DNA of 64,000 bases, from assembly GCF_010975005.1 (NCBI RefSeq), contig NZ_JAAIVC010000001.1, forward strand, positions 1 to 64,000. Direction: 5' to 3'. The notes beneath the pieces were generated by a model. The model saw only the letters and a list, made by a program, of their open reading frames with translations, was not told the DNA's origin and made no database searches. The DNA comes from Caulobacter sp. 17J65-9 (GTDB lineage Bacteria > Pseudomonadota > Alphaproteobacteria > Caulobacterales > Caulobacteraceae). Shown here in pieces: positions 50,021 to 58,075 of the stretch (position 1 is its first letter; the number at the start of each line of letters is the position of its first letter). The position numbers were made by a program, and so were the translations under genes.

Positions 50021-50773
50021 ATGGACGCCTCCGCCGAACCCGCTCCAATCCCGTTCGACACGGCGGCGCTGCAGTCGCTGGAAGCGATCCTGTCCGCCCC
50101 GCAGGGCATCGATATCGGCGAGTTTCTGGCGACGCTCGACGAGCACTTTGCGCGGCAGCGCTCGCTAATCGACGTCCAAGCTTACCGCGAAGGCCGAAAG
50201 CCTTGGAAGAAGCTGGCGGATGAGGTGGTCCCTGTTGCGGCGTTCCTTCGCCACGTCGGCATTACCGGCCAGGTTCGCTTCCCACTGAACGATCAGCCGC
50301 CTGATGCTTGGGTTCGTGAAGCTAGTTCGGAAGCCGAGGTCGGGATCGAGGTGACCCGGGTTCTCGCCCGCTCCAAGGTCGAGACCGCCCGGAGCCTGCA
50401 GGATAAGCCTGTGGTCCCGGGCTTCCTCGGCCTGTCGGACAAGGCCTCGCCAGAGGCCTATAAGCAGGCCAAGAAGCGCGGCCGAATCCTGAACAGCCGC
50501 CGCGGCATTGAACGCGCGATCGAGGGCAGCATCACCGAAAGGCTGGCCGGGAAGTCCGCCCCCAAGTTCCAGGGCCAGAAGCTACTGCTGGTAACCCCGC
50601 TCGGGTCCGCTCCGGACCACGATTGGGAACCACTGTGCGAGCGGTTGCAGCCGGTCGCGAAGGGGACCGCTTTCGACCAGATCTTCCTGGTCGGCGAGGC
50701 AAGTTCCAGTCCGCCCGTCCTGCTCTTCGACCGGACCGCCCAGGACGTCGTTCCCGCCTCGGCGGAGCCCTGA
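50021..50773 (+). CDS. Putative PD-(D/E)XK-like nuclease, partner of DUF3800 gene
   Basis: 250 aa. The central NDQPPDAWVREASSEAEVGI with EVTRV contains the PDA...IEVT pattern of restriction-endonuclease-like folds. The C-terminal GQKLLLVTPLGSAPDHDWEP and FDQIFLVGEASSSPPVLLFD look like later strands of the same fold. It is followed within six bases by the DUF3800 gene, suggesting a two-gene defence or mobile unit. Not assigned to a named family; the catalytic lysine is replaced by Thr (E-x-T), seen in some members. Confidence 0.6.
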   Translation: MDASAEPAPIPFDTAALQSLEAILSAPQGIDIGEFLATLDEHFARQRSLIDVQAYREGRKPWKKLADEVVPVAAFLRHVGITGQVRFPLNDQPPDAWVREASSEAEVGIEVTRVLARSKVETARSLQDKPVVPGFLGLSDKASPEAYKQAKKRGRILNSRRGIERAIEGSITERLAGKSAPKFQGQKLLLVTPLGSAPDHDWEPLCERLQPVAKGTAFDQIFLVGEASSSPPVLLFDRTAQDVVPASAEP

Positions 50774-50778
50774 GCCAC

Positions 50779-51888
50779 ATGGCCGACATCAGCCGGGTTC
50801 GAGAATTGACGATCCAGCTCCATGGGCTGGCTAAGGCCGACGCGGCCTACACGCTCTATTACGACGAGACCAACAACGCGCGCCGGCTGCACGTCACGCC
50901 GGACGGCTTCAACGTCAGGGACCCGGCGTGTTTCGTCCTAGGCGGCGTAGGCCATGCTGGGCCGCCTCGGCCGCTCGACATTGCCGCGCTCCACAAGGCT
51001 GTCCGCCTGCAGCCCACGGCCAAGGAGCTGAAGCTCGAACACCTTGGCGGAGGTGACTTTCTCAAGCTGATCGGCGGCCAGAAGGTCGCCGCCTATCTCG
51101 CGTGGATGAAGGACCAGGATCTCTTCGTCCACTACAGCGCCGTTGACCCCGTCTACTGGTCGACCGTCGATATCGTGGACGCCATCATCAGCGATGACCA
51201 AATGGGTCATATGACGCTGTTCGGCGGATCGCTGAAGGACGACCTCTACACCGTGCTGCGGATCGATCTGGACCACTTGGCGGACCTCTACCGCCGACAC
51301 GGCTATCCCAACATCGCCCAGGACGCCTGGCCAATGTTCGCCGGCGAGCTGCTCGATATCCTGGAAGCGCGCGAAGAGCTGCTCGACCATTTCAACTACT
51401 ACACCCTGAAGGGCGTACTGCAGCACGCCGCCCGCGGCGCCACCTTGGCCTATCTTGAGCGCGAAGCCGCGAACACTCTGATCGACAGCTTCGTCGACTT
51501 CTTCGCCGAGCGGTTCTGGCTGCTGAAGAACGCCACGCACGTCCTCGACGTCGAACCATTCATCCGCAAGCGCCTGGATGCGCTCGACCTGTGCGATGGG
51601 GATCGGCCCATCACCAATTTCCGCTTCGACGATTCCAAGGCCGAGCCCGGCGTGCAGGTCTCCGACCCTATCGTCGGGCTGCTCGGCAAGTTCCTCACCT
51701 ACATCGGACGAACGGACCCGGAAGACCTGGCCAACGACGCGCAGGACCTGAGCCCGCTACAGCGGGCGAATTTATCGGCGCTGAATGAACTCCTCGACCG
51801 ATCCGCCGAGGAGAACCCGGCATTCATGAAGAACGTCATGGCAGCCACAGATCTTCAGCGAGCCCGCGACTTTCTAGAAGGAGCGTAA
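50779..51888 (+). CDS. DUF3800 (RNase H-like fold) protein
   Basis: 369 aa from ATG 50779 (MADISRVRELTIQLHGLAKA). The N-terminal YTLYYDETNNARR carries the DUF3800 D-E-x-N/S-N active-site motif, and near the C-terminus FRFDDSKAEPGVQVSDPIVG supplies the D-S-K-x-x-G-x-Q-x-x-D block. The fold resembles RNase H and other nucleases. DUF3800 genes are frequent in defence islands. Likely cotranscribed with the gene at 50021. Confidence 0.82.
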   Translation: MADISRVRELTIQLHGLAKADAAYTLYYDETNNARRLHVTPDGFNVRDPACFVLGGVGHAGPPRPLDIAALHKAVRLQPTAKELKLEHLGGGDFLKLIGGQKVAAYLAWMKDQDLFVHYSAVDPVYWSTVDIVDAIISDDQMGHMTLFGGSLKDDLYTVLRIDLDHLADLYRRHGYPNIAQDAWPMFAGELLDILEAREELLDHFNYYTLKGVLQHAARGATLAYLEREAANTLIDSFVDFFAERFWLLKNATHVLDVEPFIRKRLDALDLCDGDRPITNFRFDDSKAEPGVQVSDPIVGLLGKFLTYIGRTDPEDLANDAQDLSPLQRANLSALNELLDRSAEENPAFMKNVMAATDLQRARDFLEGA

Positions 51889-51909
51889 GGCGTCCGTTGC
51901 AGCCTGGCG

Positions 51910-52269
51910 CTAAATGGCATCCCAGGTGCGGCCCCATTCGGTGACCGTCTTGCCCGACCGGCTCTTCTCTTCGGGGAAGAACCGGCGACGATAGCGCTGG
52001 CCGTCGTGCTCCACGACCTCACCGCTCCTGGCTTTGGGATGCAGGGCATCCAGCGCGGCGCAGAGCCGTTCGTGATCAGTCATAGGCAATGCGCCCTGGG
52101 CCTTTAGTTGCGCGGAGAGTGCCCGAACACGGCGCCGCGCTGCCTGACGCTTCGAGAAATGCTTGTCCGGGTTGCCACTTGTGTCGTTGGCCCAGCGATC
52201 GTCCCACAGGGCCACTTCGTCTTGCGCCTGCTTAAGATCCTGCAGCGTCGCGCGAGCTTCCTCCGCCAT
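51910..52269 (-). CDS. Hypothetical protein next to the R-M genes
   Basis: 119 aa. Charged helical head (RATLQDLKQAQDEVALWDDR), basic middle (KRQAARRRVRALSAQLKAQG), and a short tail VVEHDGQRYRRRFFPEEKS that looks like a small beta hairpin. No family known. It lies 21 bp past the stop of the GIY-YIG gene on the same strand and may be part of that operon. Confidence 0.5.
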   Translation of the reverse strand: MAEEARATLQDLKQAQDEVALWDDRWANDTSGNPDKHFSKRQAARRRVRALSAQLKAQGALPMTDHERLCAALDALHPKARSGEVVEHDGQRYRRRFFPEEKSRSGKTVTEWGRTWDAI

Positions 52270-52290
52270 CGGCTCCTCTACTCTCGCTGG

Positions 52291-53016
52291 CTAGTCGTCT
52301 TCCGTCTCCGCCTCAACGGAGGCGGCGCCGCCCAGTGCCTCGTAACGGCGCGAGGCCAACCACTGCAAGCGCTTGGCCTGGGTGAGCAGTACGCGGCGCA
52401 AGCCGCCCTGCACCTTCCGCTCCGAAATAACCTGCGCTAGCCGCGACAGGATCAGCGCGCGCCTGGCCAAGCGAAAATCGGGGTGGGAGCGCAGCTCGAA
52501 CACGCGCTCAGAGACTATCCGACACCGAAGGGACGCTGGTGCCTCCACTGCCATGCGGCCGGGCGGCGGGTCTTTCTCGTTCAGGATCGCCTTAAACTCG
52601 GAATTCTCGATCGCCTGCTCCGTGATTAGGCGCTCCAGCGCATCCAGGTGCTGACGCGCCTCCGCGTCGGACCGGTTGGCCGCCTGCAGGTGGGGGAGGG
52701 GCCAGACCTCAATCTCGAACACCTCGAAGGGGTCGAGCACGGACATGGCGACTGCGTCTGTGCGCTGGTTGGTCAGGTGTCGGCGAATGCGGGTGCGCAG
52801 GCGTTCGTTCGTCTGCCCGACGTAAATCGGCTCGCCGTCGTAGTCGAAGAATGCGTAGACGCCCCATCGGAAGTTCCCGACAGGTGTCGGGCCGCCCTGC
52901 CAGGCGAAGGGCGTGTCTAGGAAGCGGACCAGGTTGGCGCGCAGGTCCTCGGTTTCGAACGGCGGGAAATTGACCGCGTCGGGGTTGCGGCCGAACAGCG
53001 GAGCCGGATCAGTCAC
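52291..53016 (-). CDS. GIY-YIG endonuclease, putative restriction enzyme
   Basis: 241 aa from GTG 53016. The GIY-YIG core is WGVYAFFDYDGEPIYVGQTN followed by ERLRTRIRRHL: GVY at 52-54, YVG at 65-67, Arg about 74-78. A later ITEQAIENSEFKAILNEKD supplies the catalytic Glu and Asn region. The C-terminal 90 residues (FRLARRALILSRLAQVISER) are helical and basic, perhaps DNA-recognition. It directly follows a C5 cytosine methyltransferase, matching type II systems with GIY-YIG enzymes such as Eco29kI. Recognition site unknown. Confidence 0.8.
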   Translation of the reverse strand: MTDPAPLFGRNPDAVNFPPFETEDLRANLVRFLDTPFAWQGGPTPVGNFRWGVYAFFDYDGEPIYVGQTNERLRTRIRRHLTNQRTDAVAMSVLDPFEVFEIEVWPLPHLQAANRSDAEARQHLDALERLITEQAIENSEFKAILNEKDPPPGRMAVEAPASLRCRIVSERVFELRSHPDFRLARRALILSRLAQVISERKVQGGLRRVLLTQAKRLQWLASRRYEALGGAASVEAETEDD

Positions 53017-53028
53017 GCGTGGCCGTCC

Positions 53029-54195
53029 TCACGCCGCCTTCACGCCATCACCCTCGGCGGCGTCGGCCGCGGAGGAGGGGGCGAGCAGGGGCTCGAAAAT
53101 GTGCTCGGCCAAGTGTCGCACGACATGGACCACCACGCCGTCGCCGGTGAGGTGGTAGGCCTCGTTGTAGTTCTTCGGCAGCTTGTAGGTGTCGTCGAGG
53201 CCCATGAGGCGGGCGGTCTCCCGCGCCGAGATCAGGCGGGTGCGGACCTTCTTGCCGTCCACCACCATGATCACCTGGCGGCTGGAGCCGCCGGCTGGGG
53301 TCCTCAGGCAGCCGGCGACGTCGTCGAAGCGAACCTCGGCCCGCTGGACCTTAACGCCGCGCTCGTCGAGGCGTGTGCGCTTGTAGATGCCGCCGACCAT
53401 CCGCCGGCCGGCGCGCTTGGCGGCCTCCAGCTTGGCCCGGTTTACAGGGGACATCTTGGCGACGATCTGGTCGCGCTCGGCGTCGGTGTGCCAGGCGACG
53501 CTGTCGGGGTGCTCCTCGATCAAGTCGGCGAAGGTGTCGTTGCGATGCGGCGGCGCCGGCACGTTCCACCAGACCATACGCTTCAGCGCGGTCTTGCCGA
53601 CGCGCTCGAACGCCCGCTGCAGGGCGGCAGTGTGGAAGGGTGCGATCGGGCCGGGCGAGAGCAGGGCCGCGTCGATCTCCACGTCATCGCGCACACCGAT
53701 CATGAAGAGGCGCGGGCGGGACTGCGGCACGAACAGCGAGGCGTTGATCACCAGGGCGCCATAGCGATAGCCGGCGTCGGCGAAGGTCTTGCAGATGGCC
53801 TCGAAATCCTGGCCGCCGTGCGAGGTCAGGGTCCCCAGCACGTTCTCCAGCGCGATCAGCCTGGGCGCGCGGCCGGCATTCATCAGGCCTCTGATCAGAT
53901 CCCAGAAGGGGTAGAAGGTCCCAGACCGCTCGCCCTTGAGCCCCGCGCCGACCCCGGCCAGCGACAGGTCCTGACAGGGGAAGGACCCCCAGACCAGGTC
54001 AGGTCGGCCCGGCAGTTCGCTCGCCTTCAACTGCGCGACATCGCCGACGGTCAGCTCGCCGCCGGCACCCCAGTTGGCCTGGTAGGTCAGGCCCTTCTTT
54101 GGGTCGAAGTCGTTGGCGAAGAGGCAGGTCCAGCCGCCGCCCAGCCCGGCCCGCGCCATGCCCGCGCCGGCGAAGAACTCGTAGAAGCTAGGCAT
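53029..54195 (-). CDS. DNA (cytosine-5) methyltransferase
   Basis: 388 aa from ATG 54195 (MPSFYEFFAGAGMARAGLGG). Motif I FAGAGMARAGLG at 8-19; motif IV GSFPCQDLSLAG with catalytic Cys74; motif VI ALENVLG at 115-121; motif VIII QSRPRLFMIGV near 164; motif X GDGVVVHVVRHLAEHI near the end. The stretch between VIII and IX holds a target-recognition region. Partner of the GIY-YIG gene 12 bp downstream, and its start overlaps the regulator gene upstream. Typical type II modification enzyme. Confidence 0.93.
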   Translation of the reverse strand: MPSFYEFFAGAGMARAGLGGGWTCLFANDFDPKKGLTYQANWGAGGELTVGDVAQLKASELPGRPDLVWGSFPCQDLSLAGVGAGLKGERSGTFYPFWDLIRGLMNAGRAPRLIALENVLGTLTSHGGQDFEAICKTFADAGYRYGALVINASLFVPQSRPRLFMIGVRDDVEIDAALLSPGPIAPFHTAALQRAFERVGKTALKRMVWWNVPAPPHRNDTFADLIEEHPDSVAWHTDAERDQIVAKMSPVNRAKLEAAKRAGRRMVGGIYKRTRLDERGVKVQRAEVRFDDVAGCLRTPAGGSSRQVIMVVDGKKVRTRLISARETARLMGLDDTYKLPKNYNEAYHLTGDGVVVHVVRHLAEHIFEPLLAPSSAADAAEGDGVKAA

Positions 54196-54400
54196 GGTCG
54201 TTGACCCCGCCGACCTCAACGCCCTTCAGCTGATCGCGCGCCAGCTTCTCCTCGATCGCCTCGGTGATCCAGGTGTTGCGCGAGATGGCGCCTGGCCGCG
54301 CGCTTCGGCTCGCATCGATGGCGTCGAAGGTCTCGCCGGGCAGGCGGAGATTGATGCGGTCCAGCGACCGGATCGTGGGCGTCCTCGAATCAGCGAGCAT
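54188..54400 (-). CDS. Small ribbon-helix-helix-like controller of the R-M operon
   Basis: 70 aa from ATG 54400. The sequence RSLDRINLRLPGETFDAIDA with ISRNTWITEAIEEKLARDQL is a ribbon-helix-helix pattern. It overlaps the methyltransferase start by eight bases. Two 8-bp palindromes 11 bp apart lie on its start codon, so it probably represses itself and the R-M genes, acting as a control protein. Longer in-frame starts upstream would remove that operator logic. Confidence 0.72.
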   Translation of the reverse strand: MLADSRTPTIRSLDRINLRLPGETFDAIDASRSARPGAISRNTWITEAIEEKLARDQLKGVEVGGVNDHA

Positions 54401-54418
54401 GGCGCCAGTGTGGCGCCA
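54400..54418 (-). promoter_or_regulatory. Twin TGGCGCCA operator
   Basis: TGGCGCCA at 54400-54407 and 54411-54418: two identical palindromes 11 bp apart, on one face of the helix, touching the start codon of the controller gene. Confidence 0.72.
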
Positions 54419-54493
54419 CATCTGCGGCCCGTGAATTGTTCTTTTTTTGTTCGCGCCTTCCCGCAGAGCCAGCCGGCCGCGGCTGGCGGCGGC

Positions 54494-54526
54494 TTGACAT
54501 AACTCACACAAACGGTGAGACATATA
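54494..54526 (+). promoter_or_regulatory. MerR-type promoter of the regulator at 54551
   Basis: TTGACA (54494-54499) and CATATA (54521-54526) are separated by a long 21-bp spacer that contains the dyad CTCAC-N7-GTGAG (54503-54519). Long spacer plus internal dyad is the hallmark of MerR-family control. Confidence 0.65.
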
Positions 54527-54550
54527 AACTCACAGTGACTGGAAGTTGTT

Positions 54551-55324
54551 ATGGGCCGTCCAACCAAGGGCTCCGAATTGCAGTTCACCTCACGCGAACT
54601 TGGCCGCGCTGCGGATCTGACGGTCCGCAACATCGGCTTTCTCTATGAAGAAGGGTTGGCACCGGCGCCGATCCACGGCGATGTCGGCCGGGGAGGGCAC
54701 CGCCTCTACAACAGCGTCTCCCTGGCGCATGCGGCGCTGATTGGTGCGCTCCACCTCGCGGGCTTCGAGCTGCTGGTTGCGGCGCGGTTGGCGGCGGCCC
54801 TCTCCGACGATTTCGGGGCGATCTACGGCAAGCTGCACTCCAACCTCCAGGACCAGGCCCGGAGCCATCGGTCGCTCTTCTCAGGCCTCGGGGCCAAGGC
54901 GGTGCTGGACGACGACTTCTGGATCTACAGTCGGCTGGTGGATGGGGTGGCCGACTACAGGCCGGACGTGGCTCAGCGCGGCGACGTCCTGCTCGAGATC
55001 GCCGACCACGAATATGTTCTGACGGCGTCCTACGGCTCGAAGGTCAAGATGCTGTCGCCGGCCCTGAACGAGGGGATGGACGCCAACCCCGAGTATCGCA
55101 TCGTCGGCCGAGGGGCCGATGTGGAAGTCATTTCGATCGTCGACGAGGTTGGCAGCCTCGATTTCGAGATTTATCCCGAGAACCGCGCCCACATGCGAAA
55201 CCTGACGCTCGAATATCTCGCGGCCCGCGAGAACGCGGTGGCGCTCACGCGGCTCAACGTGTCGCTCGCCATCCGCAACGCCTTCGGCCGCGTCCTCAAA
55301 GAGCGGGCTCCACTGGCGGCCTAG
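54551..55324 (+). CDS. MerR-like regulator with large effector domain
   Basis: 257 aa. Winged helix at residues 11-70: FTSRELGRAADLTVRNIGFL, YEEGLAPAPIHGDVGRGGHR, LYNSVSLAHAALIGALHLAG. The effector region (70-257) is unlike metal sensors: no Cys cluster, but mixed alpha/beta segments such as ADVEVISIVDEVGSLDFEIY. Divergent from the R-M operon with 150 bp between, in the middle of the defence island. It may respond to a nucleic-acid or stress signal; ligand unknown. Confidence 0.75.
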   Translation: MGRPTKGSELQFTSRELGRAADLTVRNIGFLYEEGLAPAPIHGDVGRGGHRLYNSVSLAHAALIGALHLAGFELLVAARLAAALSDDFGAIYGKLHSNLQDQARSHRSLFSGLGAKAVLDDDFWIYSRLVDGVADYRPDVAQRGDVLLEIADHEYVLTASYGSKVKMLSPALNEGMDANPEYRIVGRGADVEVISIVDEVGSLDFEIYPENRAHMRNLTLEYLAARENAVALTRLNVSLAIRNAFGRVLKERAPLAA

Positions 55325-55546
55325 CCGGGCGTAAGGCGCCGCGGCGAAGTGGGCCGCCGGGCGCAACTACCAAGGTGCGCCGAAGGGCCGGATTTCCGCT
55401 CGCAGTCGGCTGCCCCGAGCGGCGAAGGGACGTGGCGGTCGTGAGCTACGAGGCGCGCCAGGTCGAGGTGCGACACTGTCGAACTTCTCGCCCATGCCCG
55501 CTAATCTCGCCGGCCTACCTTCTCTGCTGTACGAGTCGGACGCCGC

Positions 55547-56461
55547 TTGCTCAATGCCACGCCCACGACCGAGACCGCCAAGGATCTCGAAGTCATGGCC
55601 CAGGCCCTCGAACGGTCTGGCGGCTATCGCGTGCTGCGCCGCCTGACACCGTTGGCGCGGCGCGAGCCGCCGGCCGGCGTGCAGACCCGGCAGGGCTTGT
55701 TCGTCGATACCGAGACCACGGGCCTGGACGCCACGCGCGACGAGATCATCGAGCTGGCCATGGTGCCCTTCACCTATGGGGTGGACGGCGAGATCTACGG
55801 CGTCGGCGAGACCTTCCAGCAGCTGCGCCAGCCGACCAAGTCGATCCCGCCGGAGGTGACAGCCATCACTGGCATCGACGACGCCATGGTAGAGGGCCAA
55901 GTCATCGACCCGCGGGCCGTGGCCGCGTTCGCGGCGCCGGCGGCCCTGGTGATCGCCCACAACGCCGCCTTCGACCGCAAATTCCTCGAGCGCTTCAGCG
56001 AAGTGTTCAATACCAAGCCTTGGGCCTGCTCGATGAGCGAGGTGGACTGGGCAGGGGAGGGGTACGAAGGCACCAAGCTGGCATACCTCGCGTCCAGCAC
56101 CGGCTTCTTTTACGAACGCCATCGCGCCACCCACGACTGCTTGGCGGCGCTGGAGCTCCTGGCCCGGGTCCATCCGGTCAGCAGGCGGACCGGCCTGGCG
56201 CAGCTTCTCGACCGGGCCCGGACGCCTACCTGGCGCATCTGGGCTGAGAACTCGCCCTTCGACCTCAAGGGCCAGCTGAAGGCGCGCGGCTATCGCTGGA
56301 ACGCCGAGGCTGGCGGCGGTCCGCGCGCCTGGTACATCGATGTCGTCAAGGAGGCACGGGAAGCAGAGGTCGCTTTCTTGCGTGCAGAAATCTACCGCGG
56401 CGAGATCGATCCGCTGATCCGCCGCATCGACGCCTACGATCGATTCTCCGATCGGTGCTGA
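55547..56461 (+). CDS. DnaQ-type 3'-5' exonuclease with C-terminal domain
   Basis: 304 aa from TTG 55547; ATG 55595 is an alternative. DEDD exonuclease motifs: Exo I FVDTETTGLDATRDEIIEL (Asp54, Glu56), Exo II ALVIAHNAAFDRKFLER, Exo III RATHDCLAALELL. The C-terminal WAENSPFDLKGQLKARGYRW then NAEAGGGPRAWYIDV is a small domain often fused to such exonucleases. Lies in the defence island between the regulator and a nuclease-like gene; may degrade invading DNA or serve repair. Confidence 0.9.
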   Translation: MLNATPTTETAKDLEVMAQALERSGGYRVLRRLTPLARREPPAGVQTRQGLFVDTETTGLDATRDEIIELAMVPFTYGVDGEIYGVGETFQQLRQPTKSIPPEVTAITGIDDAMVEGQVIDPRAVAAFAAPAALVIAHNAAFDRKFLERFSEVFNTKPWACSMSEVDWAGEGYEGTKLAYLASSTGFFYERHRATHDCLAALELLARVHPVSRRTGLAQLLDRARTPTWRIWAENSPFDLKGQLKARGYRWNAEAGGGPRAWYIDVVKEAREAEVAFLRAEIYRGEIDPLIRRIDAYDRFSDRC

Positions 56462-56486
56462 CGCTTCGCGACGGATCAAGGCGGCG

Positions 56487-57959
56487 ATGACGACGGCGAG
56501 CGAACCTGTGAACGCCCACCTCGAGGCGAAGCTGGGGCCGACCCACACCCTATTCCGGCGCATGACGCTGGAGCGGTTCAACGCCCTGGCCCAATGGAGC
56601 ATGCCGCCAGCGATGCGCGCCGATACCCTGCTGGCGTCGGCCTGGACCGACGCCGACGAACGGGTGGCCATCGCCGTCCTGCACCTGACCGAAACCCGCG
56701 AGTTTATGTGCGTCGCCTTCGCCCGCGACAGCGCGGGCCGCTGGCGGGGTTTTGAGCGGTCGGGGCATCTTCCAAGCGCCCGGGCGGGCGAAGAGGCCAT
56801 CGCTCGTGACTTCGGCCGCCAGCTCCTGGCAAAGACGCCGACCTTTGCCGATGTCCCCGATCAACCGCCGGGGATTGACCTTTTCGCCCCAATCGAGGGG
56901 GCGGCACGGCTCGACGACGCCTACGTCCTGCTGCGTGACGGCTTCGACCACGCCGCGGCCAAGGCCATGCTCCAGGAGATCACGCGCTGGTTTCCCGACC
57001 TTGACGGCCACTTCGTGCGGGAAGCCCAGACTACCGGCTTCAGCGCCCGGATCTGGGAGCTCTATCTCTGGGCGGCGTTCCGCGCTCTGGATTTCGACAT
57101 CGGCTATGGCTCGCCCGTGCCGGATTTCGCGCTGACCAAGGGCGGCCAGCGCCTGTTCGTCGAGGCGACGACGGTCAGCGGCAAGGAGCCCTTCACCACC
57201 TCCATAGGCCCCGGCGCGCCAAAGGAGCCGACCGGCCCGATCTTCACCTACCTCGAGCACGAGATGGCGCAGAAGTTCGGCTCGCCGCTGTTCTCGAAGC
57301 TTAAGAAGCGCGACTGGGAAAAGCCCCATGTCGCCGGCCACCCGTTCCTCCTGGCCTTGGCGGATTTCCACGCGCCCGGATCGATGCGCTGGTCGGCCGG
57401 CGCGTTGCCGCAGTACCTCTACGGCCTGAAGTCGGTGCTAACGCCGGACGCCGACAACCGGCTGATGGAGATGTTCATCCCCGGCGAAGACCACGTCGTT
57501 GGCGACAAGCGGGTGCCCACTAATTTCTTCGCCCAGCCGGGCGCCGAGAATGTCTCCGGCGTCCTGTTCTCGAACGCCGGGACCCTCGCTAAATTCAACC
57601 GGATGGGCGTGCGGGCCGGATTCGGAGATGCGTGGGTGAGTCTGGTTCGGGAAGGGGTGCTGGTCGATCCGCAGGTGTTCGGCTCTGAGGAGCGCTTCAA
57701 GTTCGATGTCGAGAGCCCGGCCTACCAGGAGGATTGGTGGGACGAGATGATCCTCTTCCACAATCCCAACGCGCTCCACCCCGTCGACCCGGCCCTGTTC
57801 CCCGGCATCGGCCAGGTCCGTATCGCCGACGGGAAATATCTCGAGGGTGGGCCCATGCGGGTGCTCTGGTCGGACACCACGATCTTCGACTTCCTGTCCC
57901 GCAAGAATGGCCGACCAAGTTGGGCGGTCGACCCGTCTGACGGCGAGGCACCCGCGTGA
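56487..57959 (+). CDS. Large hypothetical protein with PD-(D/E)XK-like core
   Basis: 490 aa, 25 bp after the exonuclease. The middle IWELYLWAAFRALDFDIGYG followed by SPVPDFALTKGGQRLFVEAT fits a restriction-nuclease core: upstream Glu, then PDF and VEAT. The N-terminal 150 residues look mixed alpha/beta and the C-terminal half is long and Phe/Trp-rich (VLWSDTTIFDFLSRK). No family name known to me. With the exonuclease it may form a two-gene defence unit; convergent with gajB. Confidence 0.62.
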   Translation: MTTASEPVNAHLEAKLGPTHTLFRRMTLERFNALAQWSMPPAMRADTLLASAWTDADERVAIAVLHLTETREFMCVAFARDSAGRWRGFERSGHLPSARAGEEAIARDFGRQLLAKTPTFADVPDQPPGIDLFAPIEGAARLDDAYVLLRDGFDHAAAKAMLQEITRWFPDLDGHFVREAQTTGFSARIWELYLWAAFRALDFDIGYGSPVPDFALTKGGQRLFVEATTVSGKEPFTTSIGPGAPKEPTGPIFTYLEHEMAQKFGSPLFSKLKKRDWEKPHVAGHPFLLALADFHAPGSMRWSAGALPQYLYGLKSVLTPDADNRLMEMFIPGEDHVVGDKRVPTNFFAQPGAENVSGVLFSNAGTLAKFNRMGVRAGFGDAWVSLVREGVLVDPQVFGSEERFKFDVESPAYQEDWWDEMILFHNPNALHPVDPALFPGIGQVRIADGKYLEGGPMRVLWSDTTIFDFLSRKNGRPSWAVDPSDGEAPA

Positions 57960-58075
57960 ACGAGGCCGCCAGCCCCGCTTCCGTGACTGTGACCGCGCGG
58001 CTAGAACTCAGGCATACGAGGACGTCTAGCGGGAATGGTCCTGCCCACGGCCTTAGGTGAGCTGGCCTTGGCACC

